NCBI RefSeq assembly: GCF_900109655.1
Contig: NZ_FOAT01000002.1
Location: forward strand, 214,657-278,656
Origin: Hominimerdicola alba
GTDB lineage: Bacteria; Bacillota; Clostridia; Oscillospirales; Ruminococcaceae
Direction: 5' to 3'
DNA: 64,000 nt
In this document: piece after piece, positions 15,348-23,171 of the stretch
How the letters are laid out: each line of letters opens with the position of its first letter
Numbering within the stretch: the stretch's first letter is position 1
Notes under the pieces: model-generated
The model's input: only the letters and a program-made list of their open reading frames with translations
Told to the model about the DNA's origin: nothing
Databases searched by the model: none
Translations under genes and position numbers: made by a program

Positions 15348-15414
15348 AAATATTTTATCAAATGGGGTTTTGAAACAAACTGCGCGGTACACCTACGCAG
15401 GTGTACCGTTGTCT

Positions 15415-15737
15415 TTATATCCTCCACAATGTTCCGCCGTTTATCTGTATCTCGGTTATCTTGTATGGGTCTGCGAATCTGCTGAAACTTACTGATGTGA
15501 ACGCTTCTGTTTCGTTAGTTTCTTCGATCTCATGACAGTAAAACGTTCCTGTATCGGTGAACTCATCTCCATCTTCAAGCTTAAAAGTAACCTCAACGTC
15601 TACGCCCCTTCTTTCGTCGGGTATCGTTTCCGCAAGTTCAATGAATAGTTTGCTGTCACCTCTGATCTGGCAGTCCATTCCTGAAATACGTATCTTCTGA
15701 CAATAGTCATTCTCATCGGGGGAGATGACAAACTCAT
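15415..15737 (-). pseudogene. 3' fragment of the anti-sigma-like gene
   Basis: Encodes ~105 residues nearly identical to the C-terminus of the 380-residue anti-sigma-like protein (shared S-G-M-D-C-Q-I-R-G-D-S-K-L-F-I). It ends in the same stop and terminator hairpin but lacks everything upstream of ~15737. A dead duplicate. Confidence 0.85.
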
Positions 15738-16040
15738 TAAAAATGTATTTGTCAGACCTCAGACCTTACCTTATGATGATAAAACCTTTGATTTCTGATT
15801 AATATCTACTATAGGCCTTATCATCTTAATTGCAGATATATTAGCCAAAATAATTTAACAAATATTTTTACAAAAACACCTTATATTAACGGATATGATT
15901 TGATATAATCATTTTTGTGTGTTTCGGTTCTTGAGTTCTGTGAAATCACAATAACAGATTTATGATGTTAAATATTCCATCTTTTTCATCGGCGAAAGAA
16001 CCGGATCAAATACAAATTTTTAAATTATTGGAGGAATTTT
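15738..16040. other. AT-rich upstream region of the dockerin lipase
   Basis: No gene. A possible promoter has -10 TATAAT at 15904-15909 with a poor -35 TTATAT at 15881-15886. GGAGGA precedes the ATG at 16041. Confidence 0.4.
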
Positions 16041-18866
16041 ATGAGATTAAAAACAACCAAAGTTATTGCTGCCTTGCTCTCCGCTGCAATAACCGTCTCA
16101 TCATTGGTCAGTGCAGCACCAGCCAATGATGTTATTATTGCGAAGGCTTCGCAGGGGACAACAAGCACTGAAGATAAATTTAGTGATACGATTTATTCCA
16201 TGCCGGGACCATTAGCTATTACTTTTCCACCTGTTGACAGCGGAGAAAATCATGATTCGAGAGTTACTGATATAGTCACAGAACTCTGGAATGGATTAGA
16301 TGACAGTAATATCGCAACTTATAATGCTTACTCAGGCGATGTTAATATTAGTTTTCAGCGCAGATATATAGATGATGATGGAAAAGAGCATGGTACCTAT
16401 GACTCTTTGGGTGATATTGTGAGTATGTCAAATTCTTTGGATACAACTTTCGAATATATGAAGAATACTAAGGATTTTGACCCGTCTACCAAGGTGTATA
16501 TCTCAAACACAGATTTCCATTATTTTAGTCAAAGAATGGTAAATACATCAGCGATTCGCAAATTAATATATGGATTTACAAAGTCTGATGATAATAGAGT
16601 TAATCTTGCTACTGCCTTGGGTTGGTGGTATGCTTCTCCCAAATACAATTGTGATACCTTTGGTGGACATAATGAAACAATAATTTCAATCGTGAAAGAT
16701 GATTATTATTACTTAGATATAAATCCGATTAACAGAAAAAGTTATGATACTTATAGCACAAAAATGTGGGGACATAACTATTATGAAAATCATTCTAAAG
16801 ATTATATTTCTTACATTCATTATATCATCGATCTACGTCCAAATAAATATGATTCCAACCTTAGCCGTATATGCTCTGAATCAGGCGGAAAATATATCCA
16901 GTATACTCCTGAAAATCTGAAAAAGCTGATCCGTCTTATAAACGAAAGACGTGCATTCGATGACAGAGTTTCACCTACACCCCCGCCATACGATCCTAAT
17001 CCGAATCCATCAACCACTACTACTGAAGATCCTACTCCCGGATCAGACAAAGATCCTATAGTTCTAATTCCTGGAATAATGGGAAGTCAGCTTTATTCAA
17101 ATGAAAATGGTAAAGAAGATCTCATATGGCCCGGAATGGGTGAAATATTTTCATTTGATTTGGGCAATAGTATGAAAATCACCAAATCTTTATATGTAAA
17201 AAATTATGACAATGGTAATGGAAAACCGATAAATCAGAATGCTCTTGATGAGGATAACAGAGAAAAGGGACCAAGGGATAGTCTGAAAAACCTCGTTAAT
17301 AAAATATGCGAAGAATTCCCTGACAGAGAAGTGTATGTTTTCAATTATGACTGGAGAAAAAGCAATCGTGAAAGCGCATTAAAACTTGAGGAATTCATTG
17401 ATAATATATCAGCAGATAAGGTCGATATTGTTGCTCATTCAATGGGTGGTCTTGTAACTTCACTTTATATTGCATCTCAGGGTAAAGACAAATTTGACAA
17501 AGTCGATAAAATAATAACCGTAGGTACTCCGTATGAAGGGGCTCCGCATGTTTTTGATGCAATAGAATACGGGAGCATCATAGGATTTTTTGAAGATATA
17601 CTTCTCGGCATGGGAGGTATATCGCGAAACGTGTTGATTGGATTTCCGGGCGTTTGTGAATTGATACCTTCACTGACATATTGCTCCAAATATCCCATGT
17701 CATTCAGAGAAAATATAAAAGACTTAGATAACGATTATACCCTTGATGCCGATGGATACCGTAGCATGATCGATGATGAACTTGGAGAAGATAATTCATT
17801 CTTTGCTTTTTCGTTACAGCAAGCTATTCATAGCTACAAGCCAAATAGCTATTCTACATCAGACTGCAATATTTTGCTTACATATGACAACTCATATTTC
17901 ATTATGGGCCAAAATATATGTACGCCTCGCGATTTTACTTTATACAAAGATAAAAACAAATATGATATTGTAGGTTTTCATGCTACATCTGGCGATGGAA
18001 CGGTTCCCACTTTCTCCGCAGAAATGGCTGGAATGATAAATACATATAAGATGAATCATCAGTATATGTTTGAAGAAAAACATGTTGACCTTATAAAAAA
18101 GAATGATCCATTAGACTGCATTTGTAAGATACTCAATAATGAAAAACCGGATGCACCTCATTACATAAAGCCCGACTCATTTACCGAAATACAGCTACAT
18201 TGTCCTGTTGATGTAGAAATAGGCACAGGAGATGACAGACTCTGCTCAGCAGCAGATGATCTTTCACTAACTTCTTCGTTCGGAAGTTTGTATATTTTCG
18301 GTGAAAATAATGATGAAAAGTTTATTTGTATGAAGACTGGTACAAACTTGGATATTAAAATTACAGGTACAGATACTGGCACAATGGACTTTTCTGTCCG
18401 TCACTACTCGGGCGAGGATGAACTCCTTGATGAGAGCTATTTTGAAGATGTTCCCATCACAGACAGCACTTTCATCAATACCAACGCTGACAGCGGTGAA
18501 GAAACTGTTCTGTGTATCGACAAAGACGGTGACGATGTTGTTGATGAGACATGGACTGCACAAAAGGGTGAAACTGTTACTGTACCCGATGAAACTATCA
18601 ACATTATCAAGCCTATAAAAAAGAATGTACTGTACGGTGATGTGAACTTAGATGGCGTTGTAAATATCAACGATGCAGTAGCTATTCTCAGGTACGTTTC
18701 AAGCCCTGAAAAATATCCCCTGAACAAACAGGCTCTTGAAGCAGCAGATGTTTGCGACAACGGCACCAGCGGCATAAACAGCGAAGATGCCCGCGTCATC
18801 ATGATGATTGACTCGAGGTTGTTAAGTCAGGACAAACTGCCGGTCAAAAGTAAAGATCTTAAGTAG
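16041..18866 (+). CDS. Secreted LCAT/lipase-like protein with C-terminal type I dockerin
   Basis: 941 residues. Signal peptide ~1-25; unassigned N-terminal domain ~40-320; Pro/Thr linker ~320-338; alpha/beta-hydrolase of lecithin:cholesterol acyltransferase type from ~340 (L-I-P-G-I-M-G-S-Q-L), nucleophile Ser467 in A-H-S-M-G-G, Asp in S-G-D-G-T-V-P near 656 and a likely His in E-K-H-V-D-L near 685. Dockerin at ~865-925 has two Ca-binding repeats (D-V-N-L-D-G-V-V-N-I-N-D-A and D-N-G-T-S-G-I-N-S-E-D-A). It would dock to a cohesin on the cell surface or scaffold and act on lipid or ester substrates. A cellulosome-type protein as mobile cargo is unusual. Confidence 0.85.
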   Translation: MRLKTTKVIAALLSAAITVSSLVSAAPANDVIIAKASQGTTSTEDKFSDTIYSMPGPLAITFPPVDSGENHDSRVTDIVTELWNGLDDSNIATYNAYSGDVNISFQRRYIDDDGKEHGTYDSLGDIVSMSNSLDTTFEYMKNTKDFDPSTKVYISNTDFHYFSQRMVNTSAIRKLIYGFTKSDDNRVNLATALGWWYASPKYNCDTFGGHNETIISIVKDDYYYLDINPINRKSYDTYSTKMWGHNYYENHSKDYISYIHYIIDLRPNKYDSNLSRICSESGGKYIQYTPENLKKLIRLINERRAFDDRVSPTPPPYDPNPNPSTTTTEDPTPGSDKDPIVLIPGIMGSQLYSNENGKEDLIWPGMGEIFSFDLGNSMKITKSLYVKNYDNGNGKPINQNALDEDNREKGPRDSLKNLVNKICEEFPDREVYVFNYDWRKSNRESALKLEEFIDNISADKVDIVAHSMGGLVTSLYIASQGKDKFDKVDKIITVGTPYEGAPHVFDAIEYGSIIGFFEDILLGMGGISRNVLIGFPGVCELIPSLTYCSKYPMSFRENIKDLDNDYTLDADGYRSMIDDELGEDNSFFAFSLQQAIHSYKPNSYSTSDCNILLTYDNSYFIMGQNICTPRDFTLYKDKNKYDIVGFHATSGDGTVPTFSAEMAGMINTYKMNHQYMFEEKHVDLIKKNDPLDCICKILNNEKPDAPHYIKPDSFTEIQLHCPVDVEIGTGDDRLCSAADDLSLTSSFGSLYIFGENNDEKFICMKTGTNLDIKITGTDTGTMDFSVRHYSGEDELLDESYFEDVPITDSTFINTNADSGEETVLCIDKDGDDVVDETWTAQKGETVTVPDETINIIKPIKKNVLYGDVNLDGVVNINDAVAILRYVSSPEKYPLNKQALEAADVCDNGTSGINSEDARVIMMIDSRLLSQDKLPVKSKDLK

Positions 18867-18873
18867 CAAAATT

Positions 18874-18899
18874 CGGCTCCCTAATCGGGGAGCCGTTTT
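18874..18899 (+). terminator. Terminator of the dockerin lipase gene
   Basis: CGGCTCC (18874-18880) pairs with GGAGCCG (18889-18895), then TTTTC. Confidence 0.7.
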
Positions 18900-19136
18900 C
18901 ATTGTTAAACTAAATTTTATACTGCATCGGAAAACAGATAATGCTTCAAATTCAAAAAGTACAAAAGTTGATTCGGCAAATTACACAAACATACGTGCGG
19001 GTTTTCTGCACTTAACAAGCTTCACAAACTAAATTTCTTGAAATCTTCCATTTATCTTTAAATTTCTCTGCTTTTCTTCAAATTTCATAAAAGTAGAAGT
19101 GAGATGAAGTGAAATAGAGAGTATGCTTCACATCTA
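18900..19136. other. AT-rich intergenic stretch, no gene
   Basis: No coding frame with a ribosome site is seen. It separates cargo from the mobility block. Confidence 0.4.
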
Positions 19137-19165
19137 TTGACATCGAACAAATTTTCTGGTATTAT
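19137..19165 (+). promoter_or_regulatory. Promoter of the mobilization operon
   Basis: -35 TTGACA (19137-19142), 17 bp, -10 TATTAT (19160-19165). The transcript would have a ~450-nt leader including the oriT candidate. Confidence 0.75.
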
Positions 19166-19479
19166 ATTACTTGCGGATAGGAACAAAGGTGCGATTTTTC
19201 TGATCGGATTTTTGATAGTACATGACTATATCTTTAAGCAAGAAAAGCGCGCACTTGTAAAAAGATATGTGTTTTCTGATACATCAGATCAATAACACGG
19301 GAACAAAAATCCGTTTTTGTACCTTTATCTGCTTATTATGAACCAGCCTCGACAGGTACATTTTCATGATTTTGTACCTTCGGCAGCAAGGGGAGGATAC
19401 CAATGTAATATTATCAGCCCATACGGGCTAACTGTAAAATAATGGATAATTTGTTTAGATGGTAAATAATGGCTATTAC

Positions 19480-19620
19480 TAGCGAGCCATAGATTTTGTA
19501 CGTACAAAATCACGCTGTTCCGCCCGACTATGTTCGGACGGCGCATACTGACTTCCGTCAGCCTGCGAACAGCGGCTCGTTGGGAGTACCCAAACCTCGA
19601 TGATCAAAGGAGGAATGCTT
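19480..19620 (+). other. oriT: Candidate origin of transfer (oriT)
   Basis: Dense inverted repeats just ahead of mobC: GTACGTAC at ~19498, outer GCTGTTC (19514-19520) / GAACAGC (19567-19573), inner CTGAC/GTCAG (19548-19561) and a CGCCCGA / TCGGACGGCG pairing between them. Position next to MobC and relaxase genes is where oriT is expected. The nick site cannot be read from sequence alone. Confidence 0.45.
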
Positions 19621-19621
19621 A

Positions 19622-19987
19622 TTGAAAGATCAGGTACAAAAGTCGAAAAAGAAGTACAAGCGCAAAGGTCAGAGAAAGGAAGTTTTGTTCAAGGACGATG
19701 AGTGGGATATCGTAAAATCGAAAGCCGCGAGCATGAATCTGTCTACTACCAAGTACATAGTGAAGATGGCACTAAGTTGCGATTATGCACCGCAGGCGAT
19801 TTTCGGTTTTGCAGAACTGACCCGTGAGCTTTCCAAGATAGGTACGAATATCAATCAGCTGGCTCGGAAAGCAAATGCTGTCAACAACATCTATGCCGAG
19901 GACTACGAACGAATGCGAGAGGAGTACGCACGCCTTTGCCTTTTATTAAAACGAAAAATATCCACACTACGCCGAACCGCAGTCTGA
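19622..19987 (+). CDS. mobC: MobC-like relaxosome accessory protein
   Basis: 121 residues, strongly basic N-terminus (K-S-K-K-K-Y-K-R-K) with a ribbon-helix-helix-like start and the MobC signature L-S-K-I-G-T-N-I-N-Q-L-A-R-K-A-N at ~68-83. It binds oriT and helps the relaxase open the strands. TTG start with AAAGGAGG. Its 3' end overlaps the relaxase start by 52 bp. Confidence 0.85.
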   Translation: MKDQVQKSKKKYKRKGQRKEVLFKDDEWDIVKSKAASMNLSTTKYIVKMALSCDYAPQAIFGFAELTRELSKIGTNINQLARKANAVNNIYAEDYERMREEYARLCLLLKRKISTLRRTAV

Positions 19988-21690
19988 GATATATCTGCGA
20001 CCCTAAGAAAACGCAGGGTGGTCTGAATATCGTGTCGGTGAACTGTATGCCCGATGCTCGCAATGCTTACGAGGACATGAAGCAGATTTACGAATACTAC
20101 TCCAATCGAAAGTTCAATGAGCCGATGCCTAAAAAGGGAAAAGCGCGGGTGAAGCTGATACACTATATCCAGTCATTCGACCCGAAGGATAATATCAGTA
20201 TTGAAACCGCGCAGAAGATTGGTCTGGACTTAGTTCGTGAGATGTTTGGCGAAGATGTGCAGGCAGTTATCGCAACACATGACGATACAGGGACTATACA
20301 CAATCATATCGAAATAAATGTCTATGATCTGAAAGGCAGGCATTTCAGTTCAGATAAGGCATCACTGAAAAAGATAAAGAAGCTTTCCGATGAAATCTGC
20401 CAGAGGTACGGTATCGAACCTTTTGACAGGGAGAACTATGTCCGTCAGCCGATAATCAGCGGTTATCACGAATGGAAAAATCTAAAACATGGAACGTCAT
20501 GGAAACAGCAGATAAGAGAGCGCATTGACAAACTGATAACGGTTGCCGACAGTTTTGATGACCTCAGAAATCGCATGGAGCAAGATGGATTCACTTTCAA
20601 GGACGGTAAATACATTTGCGTAAAAGCTCCGGGACAGCAGAGGAATGTTCGGCTGAAAACGCTGGGTGATAACTATACTTCCCAGCGGATTGAAAAGCGT
20701 ATCGCCGAACACAAGAAGAAAGCCTTTGAAGTTTTTGTTACTTCGTTCTATAATATCTCCAACGGTATCAAGATCAAGGCGGGTGCATATAAGAACACGT
20801 CTGCGCTCAATCGTACCTGTGGAAAATATATGAGGCTGTATGAAATACTCGGGCAGGAAAAGATCACAACTATAACCGAAGCCGAAAGCAAGCTGATTGC
20901 TACCGAGAAAAAGTATTCTTCTATTCTACAACAGATACAGGAACTGAAAGATAAGATCGGAACACTGGAAACTGAGATACAAGCGTCTATCCGTTATTTC
21001 GATGATATGAGTTTTATGCAGAGGACCTTTCCGAAAAAGGACGAGGACAAAGTTTCTGTTGCAGTTATAAAAGAACACGGTTTCCGGAAGAAAGAGGATT
21101 CTTTTGTTCTTACTGAACAGCTTGAACAGCACAAATCCGAACTTGCAGAACTGAACTATCAGTTATCGTCTGCTGTGGGAGAGATTCGCAAGTACAAGGA
21201 GATAGTTGACGAATACTATCTTCTCAACAGTGGTGTAGATCATATTTCTAAACTTGTTCGTGAAGCCAAGGACAGAACAACGTCTGAAGAATGGAGCAAT
21301 ATGATAGTCAAGCAGAGGAAGGAGATTTTGTCAGAGCTTGAAAGTGGTATAAGCAGTCCAATGACAGTAATGGAGAAAAAGCTGATGGAGAAGATCAAAA
21401 ATCTGAGATTGATGAATGTCGAACCTTACGAAAGGGAGAAAGTCATAAAGGCGCTTGCAGTCATACGTATTGACAAGATCGATTCGATAGAAAAAGCTCG
21501 CAGGCTGTCCGTAAGAATGAGATCATCGGCAGCGAGTGTAAAGGATATTTCCAAGCGAGCATCATTCTTGCGCAGAAGTCGGGACTATGATGATCTTATA
21601 GAAGTGATTCGCAGTATAGACATCTATCCGCCTGAAAGAAAAACGTCCGAGCATAAGAAAACTCCGCCAAAGAAAAATAACAGGCGGTAA
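19936..21690 (+). CDS. mobA: MobP-type relaxase
   Basis: 584 residues. N-terminal relaxase domain (PF03432 type) with candidate nucleophile Tyr19 (R-S-L-R-Y-I), and the metal triad H-D-D-T-G-T-I-H-N-H (His115, His122, His124). The C-terminal ~250 residues are helical/coiled-coil and basic, without an obvious helicase. It nicks oriT and pilots single-stranded DNA into a helper conjugation pore. TTG start with AGAGGAG upstream; the start overlaps mobC out of frame, implying coupled translation. Confidence 0.88.
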   Translation: MPFIKTKNIHTTPNRSLRYICDPKKTQGGLNIVSVNCMPDARNAYEDMKQIYEYYSNRKFNEPMPKKGKARVKLIHYIQSFDPKDNISIETAQKIGLDLVREMFGEDVQAVIATHDDTGTIHNHIEINVYDLKGRHFSSDKASLKKIKKLSDEICQRYGIEPFDRENYVRQPIISGYHEWKNLKHGTSWKQQIRERIDKLITVADSFDDLRNRMEQDGFTFKDGKYICVKAPGQQRNVRLKTLGDNYTSQRIEKRIAEHKKKAFEVFVTSFYNISNGIKIKAGAYKNTSALNRTCGKYMRLYEILGQEKITTITEAESKLIATEKKYSSILQQIQELKDKIGTLETEIQASIRYFDDMSFMQRTFPKKDEDKVSVAVIKEHGFRKKEDSFVLTEQLEQHKSELAELNYQLSSAVGEIRKYKEIVDEYYLLNSGVDHISKLVREAKDRTTSEEWSNMIVKQRKEILSELESGISSPMTVMEKKLMEKIKNLRLMNVEPYEREKVIKALAVIRIDKIDSIEKARRLSVRMRSSAASVKDISKRASFLRRSRDYDDLIEVIRSIDIYPPERKTSEHKKTPPKKNNRR

Positions 21691-21803
21691 GTTACATAAT
21701 ACAGGAGATGATCAATATGCACTAATATCCGCTGTTCCAAATTCAGCATTGGGACAGCGATTCGACAACAAAACTACAACTATGAATTACGAAAGGAAAC
21801 TAT

Positions 21804-22379
21804 ATGCCAAGAAAGATAACGACTAAAGAATGGAAGAACAGACGCGATTTTAACGCTTGGAAGATCGAGCTTGACGACTACAGCATGAGCGACATCCATG
21901 CGAAGTATGATGAAGCGGTTGCGGTGCTTAAAAAGCGAGAGGAACAACGCATTGGTGTGTTAAAGGATACATTATGGAAGGCTATGGTGCAGTTCGTAGG
22001 GGTCAACATCACGCCAGATGAGCTGGAAGATGCTGTTGGAAAAATAATGAATTCGAAATTCAACGAGGATATTATTTTTGAGCTTATGGCTCGGGAAGAA
22101 CAGCGTGTAAAGGAAATTGAAGCCGAGGAAGCTGCTCGTCTTGAAGAACTGCGTGGAAAGCACGTTAAGCTTGTAAACAATCTGAGCAAGGCTAAGAGCA
22201 ACGCTGAAAAAGCAAAGAAAGCTGAGGAAGAAGATTCGGACGATAACGAAAATGAAGATTTTACCGCTGAGGGATCTGCGGCATCGGTAAGTGAGGACGA
22301 TACTGAAGAGTATCTGACCGATCCAGTGGAACTTGACAGTAAGCCTGAGGATATTATAACAGAGGATCCGGAAACATAA
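21804..22379 (+). CDS. Charged, coiled-coil accessory protein of the element
   Basis: 191 residues. Residues ~1-125 are helical and basic (K-E-W-K-N-R-R-D-F-N-A-W-K); the C-terminal ~60 residues are very acidic (D-S-D-D-N-E-N-E-D). Follows the relaxase by 113 bp with AAAGGAAAC as ribosome site. No family recognised; a mobilization or DNA-associated role is inferred from position only. Confidence 0.6.
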   Translation: MPRKITTKEWKNRRDFNAWKIELDDYSMSDIHAKYDEAVAVLKKREEQRIGVLKDTLWKAMVQFVGVNITPDELEDAVGKIMNSKFNEDIIFELMAREEQRVKEIEAEEAARLEELRGKHVKLVNNLSKAKSNAEKAKKAEEEDSDDNENEDFTAEGSAASVSEDDTEEYLTDPVELDSKPEDIITEDPET

Positions 22380-22464
22380 ATTTATTGCTGCATGATATCC
22401 GTGCTAAACAGCTTTACAATTGAATATTCCATTATAATAGTATTATAGTAAGCAATTAGTATAT

Positions 22465-22550
22465 GGACGAGCTGATCGTCACAACGTTTTCGCCTTACGC
22501 TGTGTTCGCAAGTACATGACCGTCATAAGTGTATCAGGTCAGCCTCGTCC
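22465..22550 (+). ncRNA. Structured RNA or DNA element between relaxase block and recombinase
   Basis: An outer stem GGACGAGCTGA (22465-22475) pairs with TCAGCCTCGTCC (22539-22550; one bulged C) and encloses ~60 nt with a further TGAC/GTCA pairing. AT-rich promoter-like sequence lies just upstream. No class recognised. Confidence 0.35.
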
Positions 22551-22652
22551 TCAATTATGAAAGGAAACATTTGAGAAGAACAAAAAACTGACAATGAATA
22601 AGTTTACCCGCGCAGGCAAAGATATTTACAGAGCATAAGGGGGACTTTTTTA

Positions 22653-22868
22653 TTGGAGATATACAACAAACAGGAGCGTGGCTACATCGAAGTGTGGCTC
22701 ACAAATGAAGAACAGCAGATGTATGATCGTGAAGAACTAACGGAGAGGCTTCTTGCGAGGGTGAAGAAGAAAAAGTGCAGGGTCGCTTTTTTTCTGTCGG
22801 GGAGCGAGGATCCTTATCCAATAACAGAAAATCTGCTGCTTACGAATTTAAAAACCATTTACAGTTAG
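22653..22868 (+). CDS. Small conserved-looking accessory ORF
   Basis: 71 residues from TTG with ribosome site AAGGGGG. Sequence features: E-V-W-L-T-N-E-E-Q-Q, Y-D-R-E-E-L-T, and C-R-V-A-F-F-L-S-G near the C-terminus. I associate this pattern with small ORFs near relaxase or recombinase genes in Clostridia elements, function unknown. A 14-codon ORF (M-N-K-F-T-R-A-G) lies immediately upstream and may be a translated leader. Confidence 0.6.
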   Translation: MEIYNKQERGYIEVWLTNEEQQMYDREELTERLLARVKKKKCRVAFFLSGSEDPYPITENLLLTNLKTIYS

Positions 22869-22881
22869 CAAATTCAGTCGA

Positions 22882-22915
22882 AGAAGTCTGCCTTTATATG
22901 GCAGACTTCTTTGCT
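22882..22915 (+). terminator. Terminator before the recombinase gene
   Basis: A perfect 11-bp stem (22882-22892 with 22900-22910) is followed by TTGCTGT. Confidence 0.6.
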
Positions 22916-23086
22916 GTAAAACCCATGAAAGTCCGGATTAATATTAATAAAATTATAATGAAGAGTAAATATTCCGAAGTTGCAAGAATTATCTTCACTG
23001 AAAATATTGACATTCGCGCTTTAAAGTGCTAAACTGATTTTGTAAGCATAAGTCCCAAAAAATGAAGGGATGAGCTTTAAGCCGGC

Positions 23087-23115
23087 TTGACAAATGCTTT
23101 TGTGTATGTTACAAT
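23087..23115 (+). promoter_or_regulatory. Promoter of the serine recombinase
   Basis: -35 TTGACA (23087-23092), 17 bp, -10 TACAAT (23110-23115). The recombinase therefore has its own transcription start, independent of the mob genes. Confidence 0.8.
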
Positions 23116-23171
23116 AGTGAACAACAATTCATATTTAATGCTAATAACATTGTAAGAAAGGAGTTTTTCTT

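Larger units (their letters stand above)
15242..15737. repeat. Element copy of chromosomal segment 7667-8114
   Basis: The first ~70 bp match 7667-7735. A hairpin (15316-15347) is inserted, then terminator and gene-tail sequence match 7740-8114. Homology stops at AACTCAT (15731-15737). Confidence 0.85.
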
